Source: Streptomyces sp. SirexAA-E (lineage in GTDB: Bacteria > Actinomycetota > Actinomycetes > Streptomycetales > Streptomycetaceae). Taken from it: a stretch of 64,000 nucleotides of DNA. Under the pieces are notes generated by a model. That model was not told where the DNA came from, searched no databases, and saw only the letters and a list, made by a program, of their open reading frames with translations. The DNA lies in NCBI RefSeq assembly GCF_000177195.2, contig NC_015953.1, positions 4,030,001 to 4,094,000 on the forward strand, in the 5' to 3' direction. The number at the start of each line of letters is the position of its first letter. Positions within the stretch are counted from its first letter, which is position 1. This document shows, in pieces, positions 57,047 to 64,000 of this stretch. The translations under genes and the position numbers were made by a program.

Positions 57047-57723
57047 CCCGAGTGCTTGTCGTCGAGGATGAGGAATCCTTCAGCGACGCCCTGTCCTACA
57101 TGCTTCGCAAGGAAGGGTTCGAGGTGGCCATCGCGGCCACCGGCCCCGACGGCCTCGACGAGTTCGAGCGCAACGGCGCCGACCTCGTCCTGCTCGACCT
57201 GATGCTGCCCGGCCTGCCCGGTACGGAGGTCTGCCGGCAGCTGCGCGTCCGGTCGAACGTCCCGGTGATCATGGTCACCGCGAAGGACAGTGAGATCGAC
57301 AAGGTGGTCGGCCTGGAAATAGGAGCCGACGACTATGTGACCAAGCCCTTCTCCTCGCGGGAGCTGGTGGCCCGGATCCGGGCGGTCCTGCGCCGCCGCG
57401 GCGAGCCGGAGGAGGTCACCCCGGCGGCCCTGGAGGCCGGTCCGGTGCGGATGGACGTGGACCGGCACGTCGTCACGGTCTCGGGCGGCAAGGTCGACCT
57501 GCCGTTGAAGGAGTTCGACCTGCTGGAGATGCTGCTGCGCAACGCGGGCCGCGTCCTGACGCGTATGCAGCTGATCGACCGGGTGTGGGGCGCCGACTAC
57601 GTGGGCGACACCAAGACCCTCGACGTCCACGTCAAGCGCCTGCGCGCCAAGATCGAGCCCGACCCGGGAGCGCCGAGGTACCTGGTCACCGTGCGGGGGC
57701 TGGGCTACAAGTTCGAGCCGTGA
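57043..57723 (+). CDS. phoP: Response regulator PhoP (RegX3-like)
   Basis: 226 residues: receiver with acidic pair EDEE, phospho-acceptor Asp in DLVLLDLMLPG, Thr in MVTAKDS and Lys in DDYVTKPF; OmpR-type DNA-binding domain ending RYLVTVRGLGYKFEP. GTG 57043 overlaps the phoR stop, with GGAGG upstream. Master regulator of the phosphate regulon. Confidence 0.95.
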   Translation: MTRVLVVEDEESFSDALSYMLRKEGFEVAIAATGPDGLDEFERNGADLVLLDLMLPGLPGTEVCRQLRVRSNVPVIMVTAKDSEIDKVVGLEIGADDYVTKPFSSRELVARIRAVLRRRGEPEEVTPAALEAGPVRMDVDRHVVTVSGGKVDLPLKEFDLLEMLLRNAGRVLTRMQLIDRVWGADYVGDTKTLDVHVKRLRAKIEPDPGAPRYLVTVRGLGYKFEP

Positions 57724-57770
57724 GACGGCCCGGCCGCCCGCCCCTGTCCGGGGGCGTGGCGGCCGTCCGT

Positions 57771-57808
57771 GCGAAGGGGCGCCCTCCGGCCGGAGGGCGC
57801 CCCTTCGC
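57771..57808. terminator. Terminator between phoP and the convergent lipoprotein gene
   Basis: A perfect 38-bp palindrome, 19-bp half-arms beginning GCGAAGGGGCGCC. Bidirectional. Confidence 0.75.
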
Positions 57809-57814
57809 CTGTGG

Positions 57815-58450
57815 TCACTCGGTGGTGGCCGCGTCGTCGGACGGCGTGCCCGACTCGGCCCCGGACTCCGACGCCTCGCCGGACGGCGTCCCGGAGGCGC
57901 TCTTCGACGGGGAGGGTGTCGGCTTCGCCGAGGGGAGGGCGCTCGGGCCGAAGCCCTTGAAGAAGTGGGTCGCCGGGACGACGGCGGCGCCCAGCGAGAC
58001 CTCGCCGGTCTCACTGAAGGAGAAGGCGACGGTCCGGACGTCGCCGTCCGCACCGGCGTCGCGGCCGTTCTCGATCACGGCGGACGCGTTGCCCTTGCCA
58101 CCCAGGACGAGCCGGCCGCCGGCCGGGACCACGACCGGGCCGTCACCCTTGGCGGGCGACAGCTTCACCGTGGCGCTGGTGCCCGGGAGCGTGACGGACT
58201 CCAGCGTCTCCTTCTTCGTGCCGTCGTTGAACAGCGTGGCGGCGACGACGGCCGGGCCCTCGGCCTCGGGGTCGGGCTGCGTGATGACGTTGACGTTCTG
58301 GATCTTCAGGTTGTCGACGGCGGTCGCCGCGTTGTCCGGCCTGACCTTGAGGGTCTGTGCGTCGTTGCCCGCGCCGCACGCGGACAGCGAAGCGATCGAG
58401 AACACGAGGGCAGTGGCGGCGAAGGCGCCGTGTCGAAGGCTGCGGCTCAC
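57815..58450 (-). CDS. Lipoprotein, DUF461-like
   Basis: 211 residues from GTG 58450 (AAGGAG 9 nt upstream). Signal with lipobox SLSAC; the mature domain (DNLKIQNVNVITQPDPEAEG, LESVTLPGTSATVKLSPAKG) is a beta-sandwich of the kind seen in PCu(A)C/DUF461 proteins, without the Met/His copper motif. The C-terminus is a Ser/Pro/Glu-rich tail. Function unknown. Confidence 0.75.
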   Translation of the reverse strand: MSRSLRHGAFAATALVFSIASLSACGAGNDAQTLKVRPDNAATAVDNLKIQNVNVITQPDPEAEGPAVVAATLFNDGTKKETLESVTLPGTSATVKLSPAKGDGPVVVPAGGRLVLGGKGNASAVIENGRDAGADGDVRTVAFSFSETGEVSLGAAVVPATHFFKGFGPSALPSAKPTPSPSKSASGTPSGEASESGAESGTPSDDAATTE

Positions 58451-59085
58451 GGCGGCGGCAACTCCTTGAACGTTTCGGACTGCGGGCTTCGGACTCTGCG
58501 GACAGGAAGGCCGAGCGGCCAAAGCCGCCCTAAGTGTGTGTCAGCGGGCTCAGGTTACCGAGCCGTCGTGCCGGGCCCGCACCCGACCCGCCCCTCTGCG
58601 CGATCTCTCGCGGCGGGCCCGGCGCCGTCCGGTCCTGCGGGCTCCGAGAACGCGCCGATTCACGCGGTGTTCACATAACGTGCGTGATCGGAGCGTGATC
58701 AGTGACTGATCGATTTTCAGGTGGTGGCGCATTCCTTGCGCATAATCGGCCCGGCGGCCGGTCGTTGATCAAATTCAATGGCCACGGACACTAAGGTCCG
58801 TACGGGTGATCGATCTCCGAACGGAGTACGGAAAGTTCACCATCCGGAACCCGGCAAAACGGGACGTTCAGCCCCTTCTGAGTGTCTTCCGGTCCGTGTG
58901 ACGCACTCGTTTCGGCGGAGCCGCACGGCCGCTCCGACCTGCGAATATCGCCTCCGTGAGGTCCTGCGCAGCACGTCCGTGTTGTTGTTGTCAAGCCCCG
59001 AGATATGCCCTGACCTGCGAAAACGCCATTCAGGAGAAGCGATTCTCGTGTTACTCTGGATAGCCACGGAAGGGGTACCTGTCAC
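58451..59085. other. 635-bp regulatory region upstream of carD
   Basis: No supported gene. Lower GC than the flanks between 58680 and 59060. Contains GATCAG-TGA-CTGATC (58697-58711) and an AAGGGG box 13 nt before the carD ATG. A TTACTCTGGATAG segment near 59050 may hold the -10. Long enough for several promoters or a small RNA, but none is evident. Confidence 0.5.
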
Positions 59086-59568
59086 ATGACGTTCAAGGTT
59101 GGCGACACCGTGGTCTATCCCCATCACGGGGCCGCGCTGATCGAGGCTATCGAAACTCGCCAGATCAAAGGCGTGGACAAGACCTACTTGGTGCTCAAGG
59201 TCGCCCAGGGCGACTTGACCGTTCGCGTGCCGGCGGACAATGCGGAGTTCGTAGGCGTGCGCGACGTGGTCGGGCAGGACGGACTGGACCGGGTCTTCGA
59301 GGTGCTGCGCGCGCCGTACGCCGAAGAGCCGACGAACTGGTCCCGACGCTACAAGGCAAATCTCGAGAAGCTCGCCTCCGGCGATGTCATCAAGGTCGCG
59401 GAAGTGGTGCGCGACCTGTGGCGCCGCGAGCGCGAGCGCGGACTCTCCGCAGGTGAGAAGCGCATGCTCGCCAAGGCCCGCCAGATCCTGGTGAGCGAGC
59501 TCGCACTCGCGGAGAACACCAACGAGGACAAGGCCGAGGCTCTGCTCGACGAGGTTCTCGCGTCCTGA
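59086..59568 (+). CDS. carD: CarD/CdnL-family RNA polymerase-binding regulator
   Basis: A 160-residue CarD: N-terminal RNAP-interaction (Tudor-like) domain FKVGDTVVYPHHGAALIEAI, C-terminal helical DNA-binding domain with the wedge Trp in EPTNWSRRYK. Stabilises open complexes at many promoters, including rRNA. Followed by a terminator, then ispDF. Confidence 0.95.
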   Translation: MTFKVGDTVVYPHHGAALIEAIETRQIKGVDKTYLVLKVAQGDLTVRVPADNAEFVGVRDVVGQDGLDRVFEVLRAPYAEEPTNWSRRYKANLEKLASGDVIKVAEVVRDLWRRERERGLSAGEKRMLAKARQILVSELALAENTNEDKAEALLDEVLAS

Positions 59569-59595
59569 ACCGGTGTCACACCGGCCCTGATGAAT

Positions 59596-59653
59596 GTGCC
59601 GCGGTGCCCGCCGACGACCGTCCTGAACGGTGAGTCGCCGGGCGCTGCGGCAC
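59596..59653 (+). terminator. Stem-loop after carD
   Basis: 15-base arms (59596-59610, 59639-59653) with two mismatches and an inner ACCGT/ACGGT stem. A smaller CCGGTGT palindrome lies at 59570-59584. The rest of the 335-bp carD-ispD gap (59569-59903) shows nothing else. Confidence 0.5.
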
Positions 59654-59903
59654 GTTCGGTTCCCGAAGTCCTGAGAATCCACCGGATCCTGTGAAACCGC
59701 CCCTGGTGCCGTCCGGCCGTCCCCTCGGCCGATCCCGACCGGGTCCCCGCCGCGACGAACCCGACCAGGGGTCACGGAAAGGGTCCCGGTCAGGCCGAGG
59801 CGTCGAGCCCGGCTCTCCCCCAACCTACGGCCGGGGGGCACGCCCAGGCCATACCCACGTCGGTCGGGCGGACAAACCTGCCGACGCTTCGGAGTGCAAC
59901 CCG

Positions 59904-60668
59904 ATGTCATCGATGTCACCGACGCCAGACCGGCCACGCTCTTCCCGCACCGCCGCGGTGATCCCCGCGGCGGGCCGCGGAGTGCGTCTCGGCCCCGGGG
60001 CGCCCAAGGCGCTGCGGGCGCTCGGCGGTACCCCCATGCTGATCCACGCCGTACGGGCCATGGCCGCGTCACGTGCCGTCGGCCTCGTCGTCGTGGTCGC
60101 CCCGCCCGACGGCGCGCCGGAGGTGAAGAACCTCGTCGACGCCCACGTCCTGCCCGACCACACCGACTACCTCGTCGTGCCGGGCGGTGCGACACGCCAG
60201 GAGTCCGTGGGGCTCGGCCTCGACGCGCTGCCGGAGGACGTCTCCGTCGTCCTCGTCCACGACGCCGCCCGGCCGCTGGTCCCCGTCGACACGGTGGACG
60301 CGGTCATCGAGGCCGTGCGGGCGGGGGCGCCCGCGGTCGTCCCCGCGCTGCCTCTCGCGGACACCGTCAAGGAGGTCGAACCCGGGCCGCCGGGCGACCC
60401 CGAGCCGGTCCTCTCCACCCCGGTGCGCTCGCGACTGCGTGCCGTGCAGACACCGCAGGGCTTCGACCGCGACACGCTGGTGCGGGCCCATGCCGAGGTG
60501 GCCGTCGACGGCGAGGGGGCGACGGACGACGCCGGGATGGTGGAACGGCTCGGCTCGCCCGTCGTGGTCGTGCCCGGCCACGCGGAGGCGTTCAAGGTGA
60601 CCCGGCCGCTGGACCTGGTCCTGGCCGAGGCCGTTCTCGCGCGCAGGAGGGCGAACGATGGCTTCTGA
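59904..60668 (+). CDS. ispD: 2-C-methyl-D-erythritol 4-phosphate cytidylyltransferase
   Basis: 254 residues. Forms CDP-methylerythritol from MEP and CTP in the non-mevalonate isoprenoid pathway. CTP-binding AVIPAAGRGVRLGPGAPKAL, VHDAARPLV and TPQGFDRDTL are intact. ATG 59904 or ATG 59913. Overlaps ispF by 11 bp. Confidence 0.93.
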   Translation: MSSMSPTPDRPRSSRTAAVIPAAGRGVRLGPGAPKALRALGGTPMLIHAVRAMAASRAVGLVVVVAPPDGAPEVKNLVDAHVLPDHTDYLVVPGGATRQESVGLGLDALPEDVSVVLVHDAARPLVPVDTVDAVIEAVRAGAPAVVPALPLADTVKEVEPGPPGDPEPVLSTPVRSRLRAVQTPQGFDRDTLVRAHAEVAVDGEGATDDAGMVERLGSPVVVVPGHAEAFKVTRPLDLVLAEAVLARRRANDGF

Positions 60669-61167
60669 GACGGAACGGCAGGCCGCGCCCGTGATCCCGC
60701 AGGTCGGCATCGGGACCGACATCCACGCCTTCGAGGAGGGCCGCGAGCTCTGGTGCGCCGGGCTGCTCTGGGAGGGCGAGGGTCCCGGTCTGGCCGGCCA
60801 CTCGGACGCCGACGTGGTCGCGCACGCCGCGTGCAACGCCCTGTTCTCGGCCGCCGGACTCGGTGACCTGGGACAGCACTTCGGCACCGGCCGCCCCGAG
60901 TGGTCCGGGGCCTCCGGGGTGACCCTGCTCACCGAGGCGGCCCGGATCGTGCGCGCCGAGGGCTTCGGCATCGGCAACGTCGCCGTTCAAGTCGTCGGGA
61001 CCCGCCCGAAGATCGGCAAGCGGCGCGAAGAGGCCCAGAAGGTGCTGTCGGAGGCCGTCGGTGCCCCCGTCTCGCTCTCCGCCGCCACCTCCGACGGTCT
61101 CGGCTTCACCGGCCGGGGTGAGGGCATCGCGGGCATCGCGACCGCTCTCGTGTACCGCACCGGCTGA
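60658..61167 (+). CDS. ispF: 2-C-methyl-D-erythritol 2,4-cyclodiphosphate synthase
   Basis: 169 residues. Makes the cyclic diphosphate MEcPP. Zinc-binding DIHAF (Asp-x-His) and HSDADVVAHA (second His), LGDLGQHFG, and ATSDGLGFTGRGEGIAG are intact. Translationally coupled to ispD. Confidence 0.95.
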   Translation: MASETERQAAPVIPQVGIGTDIHAFEEGRELWCAGLLWEGEGPGLAGHSDADVVAHAACNALFSAAGLGDLGQHFGTGRPEWSGASGVTLLTEAARIVRAEGFGIGNVAVQVVGTRPKIGKRREEAQKVLSEAVGAPVSLSAATSDGLGFTGRGEGIAGIATALVYRTG

Positions 61168-61203
61168 TCCCGGGCGCCCGTCCCGCCCCACCCGTCACCT
61201 TGT

Positions 61204-61246
61204 TGCGCATCACTTGCACGTACGCTGAGAGGGCAAGTGATGCGCA
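61204..61246. promoter_or_regulatory. Inverted repeat around the GNAT gene promoter
   Basis: Perfect 14-bp arms (TGCGCATCACTTGC and complement), 15-nt centre that contains TACGCT (61221-61226). An operator flanking a -10 element is the simplest reading. Confidence 0.5.
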
Positions 61247-61287
61247 GGTGAGAGCCCTGCGGTGGCCGAGAGCGAGGGTGAGCGTCA

Positions 61288-61896
61288 GTGGTGGGTGCGA
61301 CGGCCGGGGCGACGATGACCGGGGCGCGGGGCGTGGCGCCCGCCGCGACCGTGCGGCAGGGGTACGTCCTGCGTACGGCCACAGCCGAGGACGTCGGCGG
61401 CGCGCGGGCCGTGATGCTCGACACCGTCTACCACGACCTGCGCTCCGGCTACGTGCCGCGCTGGCACGCGGACATCATCGACCTCGAGGACGCCTATCTG
61501 CGGCCGGAGCGCTGCACGCTGCTGGTCGTGCGGTACGGCGACGAGGTCGTCGCGACCGGCGCCGTCCGCGACCGCGGCCCCCAGGCGCCGCCCAACCCCC
61601 GGTGGATCGCCGACCGCTTCCCGTCCGGCTCCACGGCCCAGCTGTGCCGGATCTACGTACGCCCGGAGCACCGCAGGCACGGTCTGGCCCGGCTGCTCGT
61701 GCGGGAGCTCGGCGCGTTCGCCGCGAACGCGGGCGGATACACCTCCCTCTACCTGCACACCGACCCGGCCGTACCGGGCGCCGAGCCGTTCTGGCGGTCG
61801 ATGGCGCACGAGGTGTGCGACGAGCGGACGCTGCCGGGTGGCGGGCAGGGAATCATCCACTTCGAACTCCCGCTGCCCGCTCCGGCGGGCGCGTGA
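61288..61896 (+). CDS. GNAT-family N-acetyltransferase
   Basis: 202 residues. GNAT fold with acetyl-CoA loop CRIYVRPEHRRHGLARLLVRE. Substrate unknown. GTG 61288 or ATG 61315 as start. Confidence 0.82.
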   Translation: MVGATAGATMTGARGVAPAATVRQGYVLRTATAEDVGGARAVMLDTVYHDLRSGYVPRWHADIIDLEDAYLRPERCTLLVVRYGDEVVATGAVRDRGPQAPPNPRWIADRFPSGSTAQLCRIYVRPEHRRHGLARLLVRELGAFAANAGGYTSLYLHTDPAVPGAEPFWRSMAHEVCDERTLPGGGQGIIHFELPLPAPAGA

Positions 61897-61932
61897 TCCC
61901 GGTCGGCCGGTTCGCCGGGCCCCACTTTCAGA

Positions 61933-61947
61933 TGACAATCGTTTTTA
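61933..61947. promoter_or_regulatory. Zur-box-like site
   Basis: TGACAATCGTTTTTA, which matches 13 of 15 positions of a TGAAAATCGTTTTCA-type Zur box, 16 bp before the substrate-binding protein ATG in a short AT-rich patch. Confidence 0.35.
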
Positions 61948-61962
61948 CATAGGGTCTCCGTC

Positions 61963-63471
61963 ATGTCTACGCTCCGAAGCCGCCGTTCACCTCTGCCGGT
62001 GATCGCCGCCGCCCTCCTGCTCCCCCTCGCCGCCTGCTCCTCCGGCGGCGACGAGGGGTCCGGCGACGGCGGGCGGCTGCGGGTCGTCATGGCCTTCCCG
62101 CCCGCCCAGGCCATGTCCCCGTACGGCGACGACGCGGTGACCCTGAGCCGTCTCGCTGTCGTCGAGGGCCTCACCACCCTGGACGGGAACGGCGCGCCGC
62201 AGCCCGCCCTCGCCACGTCCTGGAAGCGGGACAACGCCACCACCTGGACGTTCACGCTCCGCGACGCCGTCTTCCAGGACGGCGCGAAGGTCGACGCCGA
62301 CGCCGTGGTCCGCTCCCTGACCGCCGCCGGCAAGGCGTCCCCGCTGCCCCGGGTGCTGTCGGACACCCGGCTGACGGCGACGGCCCAGGGCGCCGGCACC
62401 GTACGGATCGTCACCGAGGACCCGGACCCGCTTCTGCCGCAGCGGCTCGCCAACCCCTCGCTCACCGTCCTGTCCGCCGGTGCCTACAAGGGCGGCAAGG
62501 TGAACCCCGCCGGGCACGCCACCGGCCCGTTCACCCTGACCGACGTCAAGGGCGCGGTCGCCGCCACCCTGGAGCGCAACGCGGACTACTGGGGCGACGA
62601 GGCGAAGGCCCCGGGCGTCGACGTCACCTTCGTCGCCGACGGCACCGCCCGCGCCAACGCCCTGCGGACGAACGCCGTGGACGTCGCCGAGTACGTGCCG
62701 ATCGCCCAGGCGTCGCTGCTGGGCGACGGGTTCGTCCATGAGTTCCCCTCCGCCCGCACCAACGGCCTCTCGCTGAACACCCGGTACGGGGTCTTCGCCG
62801 ACCCCGCCATGCGGGCCGCCGCCCGTGAGGCCATCGACTCCAAGGCCCTCGTCGACGGCGTCTACGAAGGCCGCGCCGACACCTCCCAGGGCCTCCTCGG
62901 CCCCGGTGTCCCCTGGGCCGCCGAGGAGCGCACCGCGCCCACGGACCGGGCGAAGGCGGCCGGCCGGGGCGAGGTGGCCAGGACGAAGCAGATCGTCCTC
63001 GCCACCTACACCAACCGGCCCGAACTCCCCGAGGTCGCCACGATCGTCCAGCAGCAGCTGACGAAGCGCGGCTTCACCGTCAAGCAGGTCGTCCGCGACT
63101 ACGCGCAGCTGGAGGCCGACGCGCTCGCCGGGAAGTACGACGCGTTCATCCAGGCCCGCAACACCCTCCTGGACACCGCCGACCCGGTCTCCTACCTCGC
63201 CTCCGACTTCACCTGCGACGGCAGCTTCAACATCTCCCAGCTCTGCGACCCGCGCGTCGACGCCGCCATCGCCGAGGCGACCTCCCTGGCCGGGACCGAG
63301 GAGCGCCACCGGGCCGAGATGACCGCCGAGGCGGCCGTGCTCGGCGCCGACGCCCTCGTACCGCTCGTGCACGAACGGTTCGTCCAGGGCTACGACGGCG
63401 ACCGGGTCGAAGGCGTCGCGCTCGACCCGATGGAGCGCACCCTGATCACCGCCGACACGCACGTCGGCTGA
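61963..63471 (+). CDS. ABC substrate-binding lipoprotein (peptide/nickel type, SBP_bac_5)
   Basis: 502 residues: lipoprotein signal with lipobox PLAAC, then an OppA/NikA-like fold (VVEGLTTLDGNGAPQPALAT, DAVFQDGAKVDADAVVRSL, RNADYWGDEAKAPGVDV). Directly followed by a permease gene 4 nt on. Possible Zur-like site upstream hints at metal or metallophore uptake, but peptide uptake is as likely. Confidence 0.88.
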   Translation: MSTLRSRRSPLPVIAAALLLPLAACSSGGDEGSGDGGRLRVVMAFPPAQAMSPYGDDAVTLSRLAVVEGLTTLDGNGAPQPALATSWKRDNATTWTFTLRDAVFQDGAKVDADAVVRSLTAAGKASPLPRVLSDTRLTATAQGAGTVRIVTEDPDPLLPQRLANPSLTVLSAGAYKGGKVNPAGHATGPFTLTDVKGAVAATLERNADYWGDEAKAPGVDVTFVADGTARANALRTNAVDVAEYVPIAQASLLGDGFVHEFPSARTNGLSLNTRYGVFADPAMRAAAREAIDSKALVDGVYEGRADTSQGLLGPGVPWAAEERTAPTDRAKAAGRGEVARTKQIVLATYTNRPELPEVATIVQQQLTKRGFTVKQVVRDYAQLEADALAGKYDAFIQARNTLLDTADPVSYLASDFTCDGSFNISQLCDPRVDAAIAEATSLAGTEERHRAEMTAEAAVLGADALVPLVHERFVQGYDGDRVEGVALDPMERTLITADTHVG

Positions 63472-63475
63472 CCGG

Positions 63476-64000
63476 ATGCGGTACCTGGGGCGGCGGCTGG
63501 TCGTCCTCGCCGCCGTCGTCGCGGTCATCGGCCTGCTGCCGTGGCTGACCCGCACCGACCCGGCCCTGACGATCCTGCACGCCCGTTACGCGGACCGGCC
63601 GCCGACGCCCGCCGTCCTCGACGCGATCCGCGCCGAGACCGGGCTCGACGGCGGGCCGCCGCACGTGCTGGGCGCCTGGGCGGGCGGGCTGTTCCGGGGC
63701 GACCTGGGGGAGTCCTGGGTCTCCGGGCAACCCGTCGCCCCCGACGTGACGTCCGCGCTCGGCGTCTCCCTCTCCCTGATGGGCTGCTCGCTCGCCGTCG
63801 CCCTGATCCTCGCGTTCGTCCTCGCCGCGCCGACCCTGGGGCGGGGCGCCCGCCGCAGGCTCGCCACCACCCGGGCCGGGGTCGGCGCCGCCGTCCTCGC
63901 CGCGCTGCCGGAGTTCCTCCTCGCCGCCGTCCTGGCCACCCTCGTCGCCGTACAGCTGGGCTGGTTCCCCGCCCTGGGCTGGGGGAGGGCCGACCAGGCG
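63476..64000 (+). CDS. ABC permease, DppB/NikB type (3' truncated by the window)
   Basis: 175 visible residues from ATG 63476, frame open to the window end. An N-terminal TM (LVVLAAVVAVIGLLPWL), RGDLGESWVSGQPVAPDV, and further TMs (LSLMGCSLAVALILAFVLA; VLAALPEFLLAAVLATLVAV) match the N-terminal half of Opp/Dpp/Nik B permeases. Confidence 0.85.
   Translation, partial: MRYLGRRLVVLAAVVAVIGLLPWLTRTDPALTILHARYADRPPTPAVLDAIRAETGLDGGPPHVLGAWAGGLFRGDLGESWVSGQPVAPDVTSALGVSLSLMGCSLAVALILAFVLAAPTLGRGARRRLATTRAGVGAAVLAALPEFLLAAVLATLVAVQLGWFPALGWGRADQA

Overview
The window is a piece of a Streptomyces chromosome. GC is very high with strong third-position bias, and the backbone gene set is typical: mycothiol mshA, the anti-WhiG factor RsiG, the phoU / phoR-phoP phosphate system, carD, ispD-ispF, a DUF2516 protein next to a heparin-binding-haemagglutinin-like protein, and NlpC/P60. 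From general knowledge of Streptomyces chromosomes, this order fits the conserved central region around mshA, gpm, phoRP and ispDF. Many backbone genes appear leaderless: a TANNNT -10 hexamer lies 6-7 nt from the start codon.

Region by region. 1-5.7 kb: nitrobindin (5' cut), a Fur-family regulator, YgfZ, D-aminoacyl-tRNA deacylase, RsiG, L-asparaginase II and an Eis-type acetyltransferase. 5.7-20.4 kb: a run of regulator-plus-effector pairs (TetR/ABC exporter, MarR/MFS-HAD-phosphotransferase, HxlR/imine-reductase-like, TetR/MMPL/LuxR, TetR/methyltransferase), several with visible operator-like repeats. 20.4-31.1 kb: a mobile island. It holds a Tn7-like transposition operon (tnsA-tnsB-tnsC-tniQ), a decayed Tn3 transposase fragment, a cleanly bounded 1,866-bp Tn3-type non-autonomous element (38-bp inverted repeats and a 5-bp target duplication) carrying a HEPN-like protein, and a ParB-like gene preceded by four 17-bp iterons. 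31.1-47 kb: core genes again (XRE regulator, HbhA-like, PP2C phosphatase, NlpC/P60, mshA, YbjN), then small transport and regulator units, a RelE/ParE-like toxin pair, an HxlR-peroxiredoxin fusion and a MOSC protein. 47.1-51.7 kb: the remnant of an integrated pSAM2-like element (spd, repSA, xis, int) with no tra gene, joined to a truncated TPR regulator. 52.2-64 kb: gpmA, an MFS transporter, a 48-residue cysteine-rich protein, phoU, phoR, phoP, a lipoprotein, carD, ispD, ispF, a GNAT protein and the start of a peptide/nickel-type ABC transporter.

The least expected content is the island at 20.4-31.1 kb, where transposons of two families lie side by side, and the phased repeat arrays near 14.7 kb and 29.8 kb. 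Transposon termini, operators and promoters are read by eye. Products are inferred from recognised motifs, with no database search.
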